Below, piece by piece: positions 22,101-33,909 of a stretch of 64,000 nucleotides of DNA. The stretch comes from Corylus avellana (Eukaryota > Streptophyta > Magnoliopsida > Fagales > Betulaceae): assembly GCF_901000735.1 (NCBI RefSeq), contig NC_081546.1, forward strand, positions 13,655,629 to 13,719,628, read 5' to 3'. The notes below the pieces were generated by a model. It worked only from the letters and a program-made list of their open reading frames with translations. It was not told where the DNA came from and ran no database searches. The position numbers and the translations under genes are program-made. Position 1 is the stretch's first letter. Every line of letters begins with the position of its first letter.

Positions 22101-24464
22101 GAATTAACTGAAGAAGGAGACTATGAAACAACAAGATGAGGTGCCTCCGGACGAGGGAATACCATTCAATTCCCTCTCCATTTCATTCCCTTCGGCTCCG
22201 TTCATCCAACTAAGAGTGCACCCATTAGAATTTTTTATTTTTATTTTTTTATTCAATGCAGAGGAGAGAAAAAGGGAAAATTACATAAAAATAAAAAACA
22301 AAAGCGACATAATCTTTCTGATGACAGTGACGAATAGATCAAATAATTAATGACTTGTCCCATCAAAGTAACTGAATCGTTAAGACTATTTTTTTTTTTT
22401 TTTTGTAAAAAGTCGTTAAGACTATTGAGCATGCGATGTTTGTTACTTTTTAGTAAATTCTCTTGGTAGAGGCCAAGGAAAAAAAAATCTATTGGTACAG
22501 ACTAGGAAAAATATATATATATATATTGGTGTAATTGGTAATCTCCGCGTGATCTTAACCAGGAAAAGGGGTTTTTTTTTCCTGTCACGTCGATCAACAA
22601 ACATTCAAACAATGACAATTCCCACCAATAACCAGTGCCTTTCTCTTCAGGCAAAAGCATGTGACTACATCACTTATTTCTCCCCTTTTTTAAAAATAAA
22701 TAAATAGATAATTTATCATTAAATTATGTCATAAATAGAAAAAGTAATACTACATATACCTTCCTACTTCTTTACATTTATTTATCTACTCTTATGATAA
22801 TTTTTAAAATTATTATTAAATTTAAAATTAATTTTAAATTTAATAATAATTGAAAATGTCATTAATAAATATATTAAAAAATAATAATAAATAAGTACGA
22901 AGAAGAAATGTGAAAAAAATAAGTGTAAAATGGTGAAAGCGTGCATAATATTACTCAAATAAAAATGGATGAAAGATAGAAGCATATATCTTAACAAGCA
23001 ATAGTAAGAGTCAATATTATTTTTTATATTGGACTTATCTTATCTTACAGATTCACCATTAAATTTATAAATTTATATGAATAATATATAAGTCAATAAT
23101 GATTAGTAAATTCTACAAATTTAATGATTAATTTATTAAATTTATAAAAAAAATATATGCCAAGTATATAAAATTGGGTGATAATAAACTCAACCCTGGC
23201 GTCCATGAACTGTTTATGCACGTCAGACAAAATTTTTTTTAGATAATGCACGTCAAAAAATTTTTTTTTAAAATATTAAAAAATTATGAAAAAAAATTTG
23301 TCTGGCATGTATGAACTGCTCACGCAAGCTGGAATCACGACTCTATAAAATTTATTAACTTCTAACAATTTTTTTATTGGACCTATTGTTTTTTGTAATA
23401 TTTATAATATTTTTCCCGTCAGAATAAAGCACGAGTGTCATTTCCTAGAGGGTTCTTGGGCCGTCACTATCACGGAGCGTGTTGGAGTTGAGGAACACGA
23501 GGAATCTGAGGGAGGGAAATGATTCACTGTCTGACACATTCACTTCCAACATGTCCCCACAACTCATTCATGCCAAACATGACTATATTATCAAAAATAT
23601 TTTTTTTTCTAGTCTTTCTTTTTTCTTTTTTCTTTTTGTTATCTCTAAATTAACTATAAAAATTTGTAAAGAAAGAGAAAACTCACACATGCATTCAAAT
23701 TGGGGAAAACCAAAGACGGAGCCAGAAAATTTTATGAAAGGGAATCAGCCAATTTTTTTTTTTTTTTTTTTTGGTTCTTTAGAATTTTTTTATTAAAAAA
23801 AAATTATTTTAGTTATTTTTTATGAACTAAAGACTACCGTAAGGAGCCAAAAAAAGTGGACATTTGAAAGTAAGGGCCAAAAATAAAAAAAACTTAGTGG
23901 GAATGGGTCAATAAAATTAAAAATATGGCCAAAATTTTTTATTGGATATGGCCAAAAAATTTAAAAATAGGGTCAATTTTTTTTTTTTTTGAAATGGGCT
24001 AAATGACTAAAATTAAAACTTTAATTTTATTTTTTTAATTTTTCTAATTATTTTTTTTTCCTTATTTTGGGGGGTGACCATGGCCCACCCAGGTCTCCCC
24101 CTCCCTCCGTCTCTGGGGAGAACTGATTGAATGATTGTGCTCACAAAATTGAGAGAATATCCGGTTGCCTTGCATTCAACGAAAAGGATAGTTTTTTTTT
24201 TTTTTTTTTGCCATTTTCATCATCCGGGGGAATAAAAAGGGGTGCTCGAATAACGTCTTTCATACACAATTGGTAGATAAAAGTAAAAATCTTTTGTAAA
24301 TAAATTCTCTATCCACATTGTCTTGATTACAAGGAAGAAACTACTATTTGTATTTGGAAATTGTTATTGCTTGGGAAGGAGGCAAGGAATGTGCTTTCCA
24401 TTGCACAAAAGATCAGTAAGAAATTGTAAGGCACCTTCACAAATTAATTATTTTTAAGAGAAAG
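22101..24464. other. Segment B-specific intergenic DNA
   Basis: No gene is recognised. A slightly GC-richer patch (22120-22220) carries an ATG frame of about 37 plausible codons before low-complexity sequence, possibly an exon relic. At 23712-24118 the inverted pair GACGGAGCCAG / CTCCCTCCGTCTCTGG marks a probable degraded transposon. A (TA)n run lies at about 22509-22526. T runs at 23752-23772 and 24190-24209 disrupt other frames. Confidence 0.4.
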
Positions 24465-25132
24465 CTCACATACCTCCATTAAACTGCTACTCAATTGATA
24501 ATATCCTCCTAAACTTTCAATTGTGATAATATCTTCTACTAAACCATAAAAAATTATCAATGTTCTCTCAATGACGAAATTACCTTTAGTAAAATAAAAA
24601 CAAAAATACTAAAACTTCAAAAAAAAAAACCTAAAACTAACATCAACAAAATTCAAGCGGGGGCCAAATTTAAAAATTAAAAAAAAAAATCATTTTTGTA
24701 AGAAAAAATTAAAATATTTCGATTTTCTTTTTTATAAAAATTGAATTTTGTTTTTGTTTTTGTTTTTTTAATTTTTGTTTTATAATTTTTTTTGAAATAA
24801 AAATTTTCGTTTTTTTAAAAAAAAAAAGTTAAAAAAATCGGTTTTTTAATTTTTTTTTAAAAAAGTTTAGTTTAAAAGAATTTTCGTTTTTTTAATTAAA
24901 AATTTTCTTCTTTCTTTTTTTTAAAAAATCAGTATTTTTTTTTCCTGAATTTATAAGAGTATTTTTGTTTTATTGAGAAATCTATAGGAATATTTTTGTC
25001 TTATTGCTAGTCTCAGCCAGATATTGACAATGTTTTGGTACGTAGTTTGGGGGGATATAGTTACAATTAAAAGTTAAAAAAAAAAAAAAAAAAAAACATT
25101 ATAAATTGAATAATAATTTGAAGAAGTTATGC
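24465..25132. mobile_element. Foldback MITE (AT-rich family), cut by gap
   Basis: The left arm reads CTACTCAATTGATAATATCC then AAACTTTCAATTGTGATAAT. The right arm has the inverse (ATTGACAATGTTTTGG, TTACAATTAAAAG, AATTTGAA). The interior is T- and A-rich. A complete copy is at 31959-32636; relatives are at 33905-34530, 35141-35496 and 40031-40165. Confidence 0.55.
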
Positions 25133-25232
25133 NNNNNNNNNNNNNNNNNNNNNNNNNNNNNNNNNNNNNNNNNNNNNNNNNNNNNNNNNNNNNNNNNNNN
25201 NNNNNNNNNNNNNNNNNNNNNNNNNNNNNNNN
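25133..25232. other. Assembly gap (100 N)
   Basis: Placeholder-size gap between segment B copy 1 and the middle of a hAT element. The left flank continues in the sister copy at 32630 onwards without a hAT element, so the two sides are not natural neighbours. Confidence 0.99.
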
Positions 25233-26084
25233 ACTCGGCTAAGCTCGTGAACAGCTCGTATAAGCTCGAGTGTGTGTATATATATATATATATATATAAA
25301 CTAAGTAATAGATAATTAATTATAAATCTCATAATTATTAAAACCTTAAAATTGCATTTATATTTAAACTTTAGAGAATGAAAAATTTTAGACCCTTCGT
25401 GATGAAAGAGAGAGAGAGCAATCATTAAAAAGACCTCGATTCAATTAGAGTAGATCTAAACGAAAGGAAGAAGAATCAAGTAGAAACTATTGAGGGATAT
25501 TGCGAAAGGCATAAACTATTGATGAATCAAACAGACCCAAACACTATAACTATATGTCTGGTGAGTGAGAGTGAGAGAGTGGGAAATGAGAGTTCAGGTG
25601 GAAGATTCGTTGTGACTGGTGAGGGGGATTGAGAGAGAGACGTTAAAAAAAAATATTTTTTTGTATGGGGCGTTGTCCCAATGCAGTCTGAATGCAACCT
25701 GTTAACTTGTCCCACATTGTTAAGAAAACATCAATCTCCAAGTTTGCTTATCTATAAAAGGATGCATATCCTCTCTCTTTGAAACCAAATGCCTTGCTGT
25801 ATTGACTCAGGCTCCATACTCGACTAGCCAGGCTAAGCAAATACTCATATGCAAACTAACTTCTTAAGCCGTTTTAAGAGTACTTGAAGTTAAATTTTTT
25901 TTTTAAAACAAAAACATTAAATATAAGAGCCAGCTCGCGAGCTGGCTCGGCTCGACTTATTATTAGCTCGAGCTCGATTTTTTTGGCTCGCCCTTAAGCT
26001 CGAGCTCAAGTAAAATTTAAACGAGCCAAGCTTGAACAAGGGAAGCTCGCTCAAGCTCGGCTCGTTTACACCCCTAGGTGTATA
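25233..26084. mobile_element. hAT-type element, right part, with target duplication
   Basis: The first 53 bp repeat 9461-9513 with one mismatch. The element ends CTCGGCTCGTTTACACCCCTA at 26076, whose reverse complement TAGGGGTGTAAACGAGCC matches the left terminus type. The 8-bp GGTGTATA follows at 26077-26084, equal to that at 9307-9314. The interior has AGCTCG clusters and no transposase frame. Confidence 0.8.
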
Positions 26085-26216
26085 GTTTTATTAAGTAAAT
26101 ATTCGAGTTTTCAAAAGTGTTCATTACGTTACGGACCGAAGCTCACACAAAACGAGATCAGTTTATCCTTTGCTTGGTTATTTTTTGTCGGTAGTGTGGG
26201 AGGCATGTGCCGTATG

Positions 26217-26681
26217 TGTAACATCTCGGTCCCATATTGGGAATATGAGAAGAAGCCTACATAGAGTGAGTGGTTTATAAAGATAGTCACGGGTGCTAAG
26301 TCTTACATTGTCTAGTTACTAGGTGAAATTGAGCTTTATAATGAATTATAGGGAAGCTCTAAATTGACTAGTCCTTTTGTAGTAATAGTGCAGATGTAGC
26401 TAGCGCTTTTCCTTGGGTCGTTGCATGACGTGGCCTTGACGAGGACGTTAAGAATTTAAAAGGGGGAGTTTGTAACACCCCGGTCCCATATTGGGAAGAT
26501 GAGAAGAAACCCACATAGAGTGGGTGGTTTATAAAGATAGTCATGGGTGTTAAATCTCACATTGCCTAGGTGCTAGGTAAAACTGGGCTTTATAATGAAT
26601 TTTAAAGAAGCTTCAAATTGACTAGCTAGTCCTTTTGTGGTAATAGCGCAGATGTGACTAGTACTTTTCCCTGGGTTGTTA
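26217..26681 (+). mobile_element. TRIM-like retroelement, second copy, right flank deleted
   Basis: Terminal repeats lie at 26217-26425 and 26471-26681, with the polypurine stretch AAAAGGGGGAGTT directly before the second. The left target duplication GTATG (26212-26216) is present. The right one is lost in a deletion that joins the element end to sequence equivalent to about 19198. It shares its insertion site with 18635-19101, so it is the same insertion event. Confidence 0.8.
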
Positions 26682-27052
26682 ATATATGATTATTTATAGG
26701 AATACATGTTATACAACTATATATATTTTTTTTAACAAATTCAATAGATCAATCATTAGATATGTAGACTCATGTGGACTATATACAAATTCAATTGTGG
26801 ATTCATTTATTCACTGTGGAGATGGTTATAAGATAGTCTAAAAAGAATGAATCTTATCATTTATCTTTTGTACAGAAAACACGATTTTATAGGTAGTAAT
26901 CTGGTTATTTTGTACATGTGGCAAAATAACTGGTAGTGTTTTTAATGGAACATTAATGAAGGTGGTAAATTGATCAAAAAATGTGTGAAAAATTTTCATC
27001 TCAATAATTTATTAACAATAAGCGGGAAACAACAGACACAAATTTTATCCAA

Positions 27053-27151
27053 ACCTTTTTTTTGGACATGTCCGCACAAGGATAGGGAAGAGGAGGATTT
27101 GAACTAATTCATGAGGTGTAGTCCCCAGTCGATTGAGTTACCCCTTGGAGA
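27053..27151 (-). mobile_element. tRNA-derived SINE, second copy
   Basis: Counterpart of 19562-19661, with the A box at 27140-27130 and B box (one change) at 27105-27095 on the minus strand. Confidence 0.6.
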
Positions 27152-27561
27152 CAATTTTCTCTAAACTTGGTTGAAGGAACTCTATGAAATTGTCATTTAT
27201 TTCTTAAACCTATGAAAGGCATATACATTTTTAGTAACATTAAAAAAGTTAGAAAAATTTATTTTTAAAAAATCACGTATTTTCATATGCATGATATTAA
27301 AAAAAATATGTATTTCTCATATACTAATGAGTATATGACAATTTTATATATTAGATTGAAAGAAGTGTTTCCAACCCAATTTTAAAGAAAAAAGTGTCTA
27401 AAATAAAACTCCGTCAACAAACTAAAAACACCTACCATAATCAAATAATAACGGATACAAAGGCATCTTTCTTTTAAAATGCCCTCAGTTCATAGTCCAT
27501 CTCGAAAGATTATTCCATTGATGGCGACCACCGCCCACCACATGACTTTGGTGGAACTTGG

Positions 27562-30500
27562 ATAGCCACTATGATCTGTTTGCTTTCAACTTTTCTTTGG
27601 GTAAGGGTTTGGAATAATGCCACGTACACCCACCCACCCACGTACGTACGTAGCAGCTCCTCCGCTTGATAATTTCTTCTCAAGAGTCGGACATCCCATG
27701 TGATTGTAAGCAACACTTACATAATTCTAATCCATATATATATATATCAACTCAAATTCGTAATATTCAATCCCCTTCTGTTGTTGTTAATCTTTTGTAT
27801 TTTTCCTTATATATTATGACCCACATGATTCTTGTTTCCAAGAGGCTTCCATTTGAATTATTCAAATCTGATTTTAAACCCTTCCCTCTCTCTCTCTCTC
27901 TCTCTCTCCCCAATGCATGATTAAGATTTTTGTGTGATTTGTGGGGTGATAAAAGTTCGGAAAAATTTCAGAAAACTTTATTGAACTTTCATTAGTTTTA
28001 AAATTGCTTCTTTGATGTTTAAAAACTTTTAATTTAAGGTATGAAACTTTCAATTTTTTGTAATGTTAATCTCCGTTGAATATTTTCAAAATACGTACCC
28101 ATGTTTTCTTTTATAAAAAAAATAAAATACAAAATTGCAAAAATTAGGCATTGGTCACAATTTAACAGAATTTGCAAAAATACTTGCATTTGAATCTATG
28201 CAATTATTTCTTTTATAAAAATAAATAAATAAATCAAAAGGGTATTTTGGAAATTTTAAAAATATTTAACGGAAAATTTTAATGGATGAAAGACATTGCA
28301 AAAAATTAAAAGTTCAATACCTTAAATTAAGAATTTTTAAACTTCAAAAAAATAATTTCAAAACGTCTAAAAGTTTAAGGGGGTTTTCTTAAGTTCTCCC
28401 TAGAAGTTTTGCACCCAAAATCAGCAAAAATTGAAATGATATATTATAATTTATACACCTCAATATATATATATATAGCTCCAATAGCCAATAGCATTGG
28501 TTAAGAGGGTGCCCGCTGGCTACATCATATATAGTAGGCCAAGTTTCTTACCAGAAATATAATTCCACGTTCATATATATATGTAGGAAGGTTCGAGAGA
28601 AAGGGATGGTGATAGTAGGAATCATGTAAAATGGGTGCAGAAAAGAAATGGGTGCAGAAAATGTGACACAATAACTAAATTATTCCTACACAAATCCAGA
28701 TGAGGCCTTGTGTTGAGTCATTTTCATGGAGCTTCAAGCCTTCAAGAATGTGCCACGCAGATGTGTCTGACACATGATCTTCATGGAGCTTCAAGAATGT
28801 GCAAAGTGATGTGTCAGAAAACAAAAGGAAGATAAGTATTAATTTACTTTTTGGGAATGAGAATTCGCACACGGCCGGCCAGATTGGAGGCCACTGCTGG
28901 CTAATACATTAGTTGTCTTGTATAGGATAGAATCAAATGAATACAACGTTGTTCTACGTACAGTGACGTAATGTTGAAGATCCGAGTGCAGTTTCTCTCT
29001 TATATTGTACCTACGTACGTGCCGGCCATTAAGAGCATCCCAAAAGTTTTTAGTTATTTTGCATTTCTCATGAGTTGGTAAACAATATCACACTACTACA
29101 TAGCTGTGATTATTCGGCAAGATCGGAACCTATTCTTGCAGAGAGAGTTGTACAGAATCGACACATACAGCAAAATCAATCGACGCGAGAATCAAATCAG
29201 CATAGTGTGAATGAGAAGATCAGTGATGTTCATAGTTTTAAGGTGAAAACCTCGTCATGATCATACTCGACGGGTTAGTTTTTAGTGTTTTTATCTCTAT
29301 TTTATATATTATTTTTTATTTTATTGATGTGTTAAATTTTTATTAAAAACAGTAAAAATAGTATTTTACGGCCTGTCCGAATGCTAGGGGCTCTCAACAT
29401 GAAAATCTTATATTTCCGAAAATCTTTCAAAACTCTTATCATTTCTAAACGTGAGTATAGTCATATTTTTCAAAAATTAAATTTTCAAACATCACATTTC
29501 TAAGGATGTAAATGCCGAAAGAAACATTACATTGGTACATTAATTTGCTTTGCATTCCTTGCCGCCATGGGTGATGCCTAAAAATGGAAGGAATTAACTG
29601 AAGAAGGAGACTATGAAACAACAAGATGAGGTGCCTCCGGACGAGGGAATACCATTCAATTCCCTCTCCATTTCATTCCCTTCGGCTCCGTTCATCCAAC
29701 TAAGAGTGCACCCATTAGAATTTTTTTTTTTTTTTTTTTTATTCAATGCAGAGGAGAGAAAAAGGGAAAATTACATAAAAATAAAAAACAAAAGCGACAT
29801 AATCTTTCTGATGACAGTGACGAATAGATCAAATAATTAATGACTTGTCCCATCAAAGTAACTGAGTCGTTAAGACTATTTTTTTTTTTTTTTTGTAAAA
29901 AGTCGTTAAGACTATTGAGCATGCGATGTTTGTTACTTTTTAGTAAATTCTCTTGGTAGAGGCCAAGGAAAAAAAAAAATCTATTGGTACAGACTAGGAA
30001 AAATATATATATATATATATATATATTGGTGTAATTGGTAATCTCCGCGTGATCTTAACCAGGAAAAGGGGTTTTTTTTTCCTGTCACGTCGATCAACAA
30101 ACATTCAAACAATGACAATTCCCACCAATAACCAGTGCCTTTCTCTTCAGGCAAAAGCATGTGACTACATCACTTATTTCTCCCCTTTTTTAAAAATAAA
30201 TAAATAGATAATTTATCATTAAATTATGTCATAAATAGAAAAAGTAATACTACATATACCTTCCTACTTTCTTTACATTTATTTATCTACTCTTATGATA
30301 ATTTTTAAAATTATCATTAAATTCAAAATTAATTTTAAATTTAATAATAATTGAAAATGTCATTAATAAATATATTAAAAAATAATAATAAATAAGTACG
30401 AAGAAGAAATGTGAAAAAAATAAGTGTAAAATGGTGAAAGCGTGCATAATATTACTCAAATAAAAATGGATGAAAGATAGAAGCATATATCTTAACGAGC

Positions 30501-32630
30501 AATAGTAAGAGTCAATATTATTTTTTATATTGGACTTATCTTATCTTACAGATTCACCATTAAATTTATAAATTTATATGAATAATATATAAGTCAATAA
30601 TGATTAGTAAACTCTACAAATTTAATGATTAATTTATTAAATTTATAAAAAAAATATATGCCAAGTATATAAAATTGGGTGATAATAAACTCAACCCCGG
30701 CGTCCATAAACTGTTTATGCACGTCAGACAAAATTTTTTTTAGATCATGCACGTCAAAAAATATTTTTTTTAAAATATTAAAAAATTATAAAAAAAAATT
30801 TGTCTGGCATGTATGAATTGCTCACGCAAGCTGGAATCACGACTATAAAATTTATTAACTTCTAACAATTTTTTTATTGGACCTATTGTTTTTTGTAATA
30901 TTTATAATATTTTTCCCGTCAGAATAAAGCACGAGTGTCATTTTCTAGAGGGTTCTTGGGCCGTCACTATCACGGAGCGTGTTGGAGTTGAGGAACACGA
31001 GGAATCTGAGGGAGGGAAATGATTCACTGTCTGACACATTCACTTCCAACATGTCCCCACAACTCATTCATGCCAAACATGACTATATTATCAAAAATAT
31101 TTTTTTTTCTAGTCTTTCTTTTTTCTTTTTTCTTTTTGTTATCTCTAAATTAACTATAAAAATTTGTAAAGAAAGAGAAAACTCACACATGCATTCAAAT
31201 TGGGGAAAACCAAAGACGGAGCCAGAAAATTTTATGAAAGGGAATCAGCCAATTTTTTTTTTTTTTTTTTTTGGTTCTTTAGAATTTTTTTATTAAAAAA
31301 AAATTATTTTAGTTATTTTTTATGAACTAAAGACTACCGTAAGGAGCCAAAAAAAGTGGACATTTGAAAGTAAGGGCCAAAAATAAAAAAAACTTAGTGG
31401 GAATGGGTCAATAAAATTAAAAATATGGCCAAAATTTTTTATTGGATATGGCCAAAAAATTTAAAAATAGGGTCAATTTTTTTTTTTTTTGAAATGGGCT
31501 AAATGACTAAAATTAAAACTTTAATTTTATTTTTTTAATTTTTCTAATTATTTTTTTTTCCTTATTTTGGGGGGTGACCATGGCCCACCCAGGTCTCCCC
31601 CTCCCTCCGTCTCTGGGGAGAACTGATTGAATGATTGTGCTCACAAAATTGAGAGAATATCCGGTTGCCTTGCATTCAACGAAAAGGATAGTTTTTTTTT
31701 TTTTTTTTTGCCATTTTCATCATCCGGGGGAATAAAAAGGGGTGCTCGAATAACGTCTTTCATACACAATTGGTAGATAAAAGTAAAAATCTTTTGTAAA
31801 TAAATTCTCTATCCACATTGTCTTGATTACAAGGAAGAAACTACTATTTGTATTTGGAAATTGTTATTGCTTGGGAAGGAGGCAAGGAATGTGCTTTCCA
31901 TTGCACAAAAGATCAGTAAGAAATTGTAAGGCACCTTCACAAATTAATTATTTTTAAGAGAAAGCTCACATACCTCCATTAAACTGCTACTCAATTGATA
32001 ATATCCTCCTAAACTTTCAATTGTGATAATATCTTCTACTAAACCATAAAAAATTATCAATGTTCTCTCAATGACGAAATTACCTTTAGTAAAATAAAAA
32101 CAAAAATACTAAAACTTCAAAAAAAAAAACCTAAAACTAACATCAACAAAATTCAAGCGGGGGCCAAATTTAAAAATTAAAAAAAAAAATCATTTTTGTA
32201 AGAAAAAATTAAAATATTTCGATTTTCTTTTTTATAAAAATTGAATTTTGTTTTTGTTTTTGTTTTTTTAATTTTTGTTTTATAATTTTTTTTGAAATAA
32301 AAATTTTCGTTTTTTTAAAAAAAAAAAGTTAAAAAAATCGGTTTTTTAATTTTTTTTTAAAAAAGTTTAGTTTAAAAGAATTTTCGTTTTTTTAATTAAA
32401 AATTTTCTTCTTTCTTTTTTTTAAAAAATCAGTATTTTTTTTTCCTGAATTTATAAGAGTATTTTTGTTTTATTGAGAAATCTATAGGAATATTTTTGTC
32501 TTATTGCTAGTCTCAGCCAGATATTGACAATGTTTTGGTACGTAGTTTGGGGGGATATAGTTACAATTAAAAGTTTTTTTTTTAAAAAAAACATTATAAA
32601 TTGAATAGTAATTTGAAAGAGTTATGCAAA
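27562..32630. repeat. Segment B, copy 2
   Basis: Nearly identical to 20073-25132 and, unlike it, continues without a gap. Visible differences are a few substitutions and run lengths (for example T at 29719-29740 and the TA run at 30003-30026). No gene beyond the features described for copy 1. Confidence 0.9.
27971..28399. mobile_element. Foldback MITE, copy 4 of 4
   Basis: Same element as 663-1088 and 20481-20909. Confidence 0.6.
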
Positions 32631-32636
32631 CTTTAC
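31959..32636. mobile_element. Foldback MITE (AT-rich family), complete
   Basis: The arms are inverted complements around an A/T-rich loop: GAAAGCTCACATACCTCC at the left and, inverted, AGAGTTATGCAAACTTTAC at the right. It is about 680 bp and has no coding sequence. Confidence 0.6.
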
Positions 32637-33205
32637 TTTTATTTTTATTTTACAACTATCTTCAGGGTAAAGCAAATATCTTTTGAATCCATATAATCCA
32701 ATCAGAAACACCTGCAATTATTATTATTATTTTTTTTAGAGGCCTGCAATTATTATTGGAAAAAGAACAATGCAATGAGAATATTGATGAAATTTTGAGC
32801 TTTTGTTTTTGTGTTACTTTTGCGGTGAAATGGACACTTGTTATCATGACATTTGTTATCATTTGGATCAAAATACTGCATATTTGCTTTTCAAGTGAGG
32901 CAAGGAAGGAGCCCTTTCGTCGCGTCGTTGTCTGCATGATTAAGAATTCTCAAGATGATTGAGAAGAAAAAAAACATCTCAAGCCCAAAACGCATTCATT
33001 ATTATATTATATATGGGCCAGCTTTTTAATTACTATTTATTTAACTTATCTACCTAATAAAATCACATATTGCATTTTCGGTGCACGCATTAAAAATGCT
33101 ACGTTGTCTAGCTACTAACATGCCATTGGCAATAAAATTATAAATAATATTATTTGCCACATTTATTTTTTTATATTAATTGATGTGGCGTGCTTTAAAT
33201 AATTT
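31997..33205. repeat. Local direct duplication, unit 1
   Basis: This stretch recurs at about 33910-35115 with visible substitutions and indels. It includes most of the foldback MITE plus about 570 bp of flank. Frames at 32756-32962 and 34663-34845 are related but start at TTG and diverge by a frameshift, so they are not taken as genes. Confidence 0.8.
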
Positions 33206-33241
33206 TTAATTTAAAATCTGCAACCAAGCTCTAATATCAAT

Positions 33242-33871
33242 TGTTGGAAAAATTGATAATTAATTGACAACCAATTTCCCACTAGCCATTTATGCAAAAG
33301 ACAAGTTTGGAAAGAAAACACACACCAATCACACACGTACACAAAGAGTTTACGTGGTTCGGCAATATGCCTATGTCCACGAGGCGTGATCCGGTCTCAT
33401 TCTTTACTATTGAGAAATATTGAATACAATGGTACAAACCTGAATCGCTCAAATTTAATATCCCAAACCCAAACCCAAGCCCTTAATCCCTTATACATCC
33501 CACTCAACTGTTCTTCTCAAATACCCAGTAAAGAAAAACTCTTTACACTTTATGAATGCCACAAAGTGCTCTCACCAATTTGAATTTTCCGGATCCTCTC
33601 AACCAAGGACTACATATCCTTTTATAGAGGCTTAATCACGAAAAATAAGGGAACAATTTTAATTTAATTGCTGCTGGGAAAACGAAACCATCATGAATAC
33701 AAAGTCTTTTCCATGATGAAAATAAGCATTGTAGCCCACATGTTTATCCATACACGTTTTCTCCAAAAATCCAATTCCAGTTGTTCTTGGACTCCTTTTA
33801 AAACTAACCTTATCCTCTTATAGATAAATATGACTTGAGCCCACCAATTTGAATATTGATATTTTTCAACA
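33242..33871 (-). mobile_element. LTR with adjacent primer binding site (truncated retrotransposon)
   Basis: The 630-bp unit begins TGTTGGAAAA and ends TTTTTCAACA. On the minus strand it is followed directly by a degenerate initiator-methionine tRNA primer site (rc of GCTCTAATATCAAT at 33228-33241; the usual form is TGGTATCAGAGC). So this is the 5' LTR of a minus-strand element whose interior is lost. It contains the phrase TTTACGTGGTTCGGCAATAT common in plant LTRs. The flanking 5 bp do not match, consistent with truncation. Confidence 0.7.
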
Positions 33872-33909
33872 ATTATCTTCACACTTGTTGACAATTTGAG
33901 CCATTATCA

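Larger units (their letters stand above)
20073..25132. repeat. Segment B, copy 1
   Basis: The first 2.03 kb (to about 22100) matches the start of segment A (258-2308) at a few percent divergence. Beyond that the sequence is unrelated to segment A and there is no glycosylase gene. The whole segment is nearly identical to 27562-32630; no difference was seen over long stretches such as 23480-25070 against 30980-32570. It ends in a 100-N gap. Confidence 0.9.
26085..27561. repeat. Linker, copy 2
   Basis: Collinear with 18503-20072, with a deletion that removes the region just after the TRIM-like element (counterpart of about 19102-19197). Substitutions are frequent up to about 27350 and rare afterwards. 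Confidence 0.85.

Noticed and set aside
22123..22350. 75-codon frame starting MKQQDEVPPDEG, repeated at 29613-29840
   Set aside because: After about 37 codons it runs into homopolymer-derived Phe and Lys stretches that differ between copies. Kept only as a possible exon relic in the segment B description.
23215..23330. Pair of GCACGTCAGACAAAATTTTT-like sequences, considered as a small inverted element
   Set aside because: The arms are short and interrupted by homopolymers, with no target duplication.
32756..32962. Hydrophobic 68-codon frame conserved at 34663-34845
   Set aside because: Starts at TTG, and the second copy diverges by frameshift; best explained by the local duplication.
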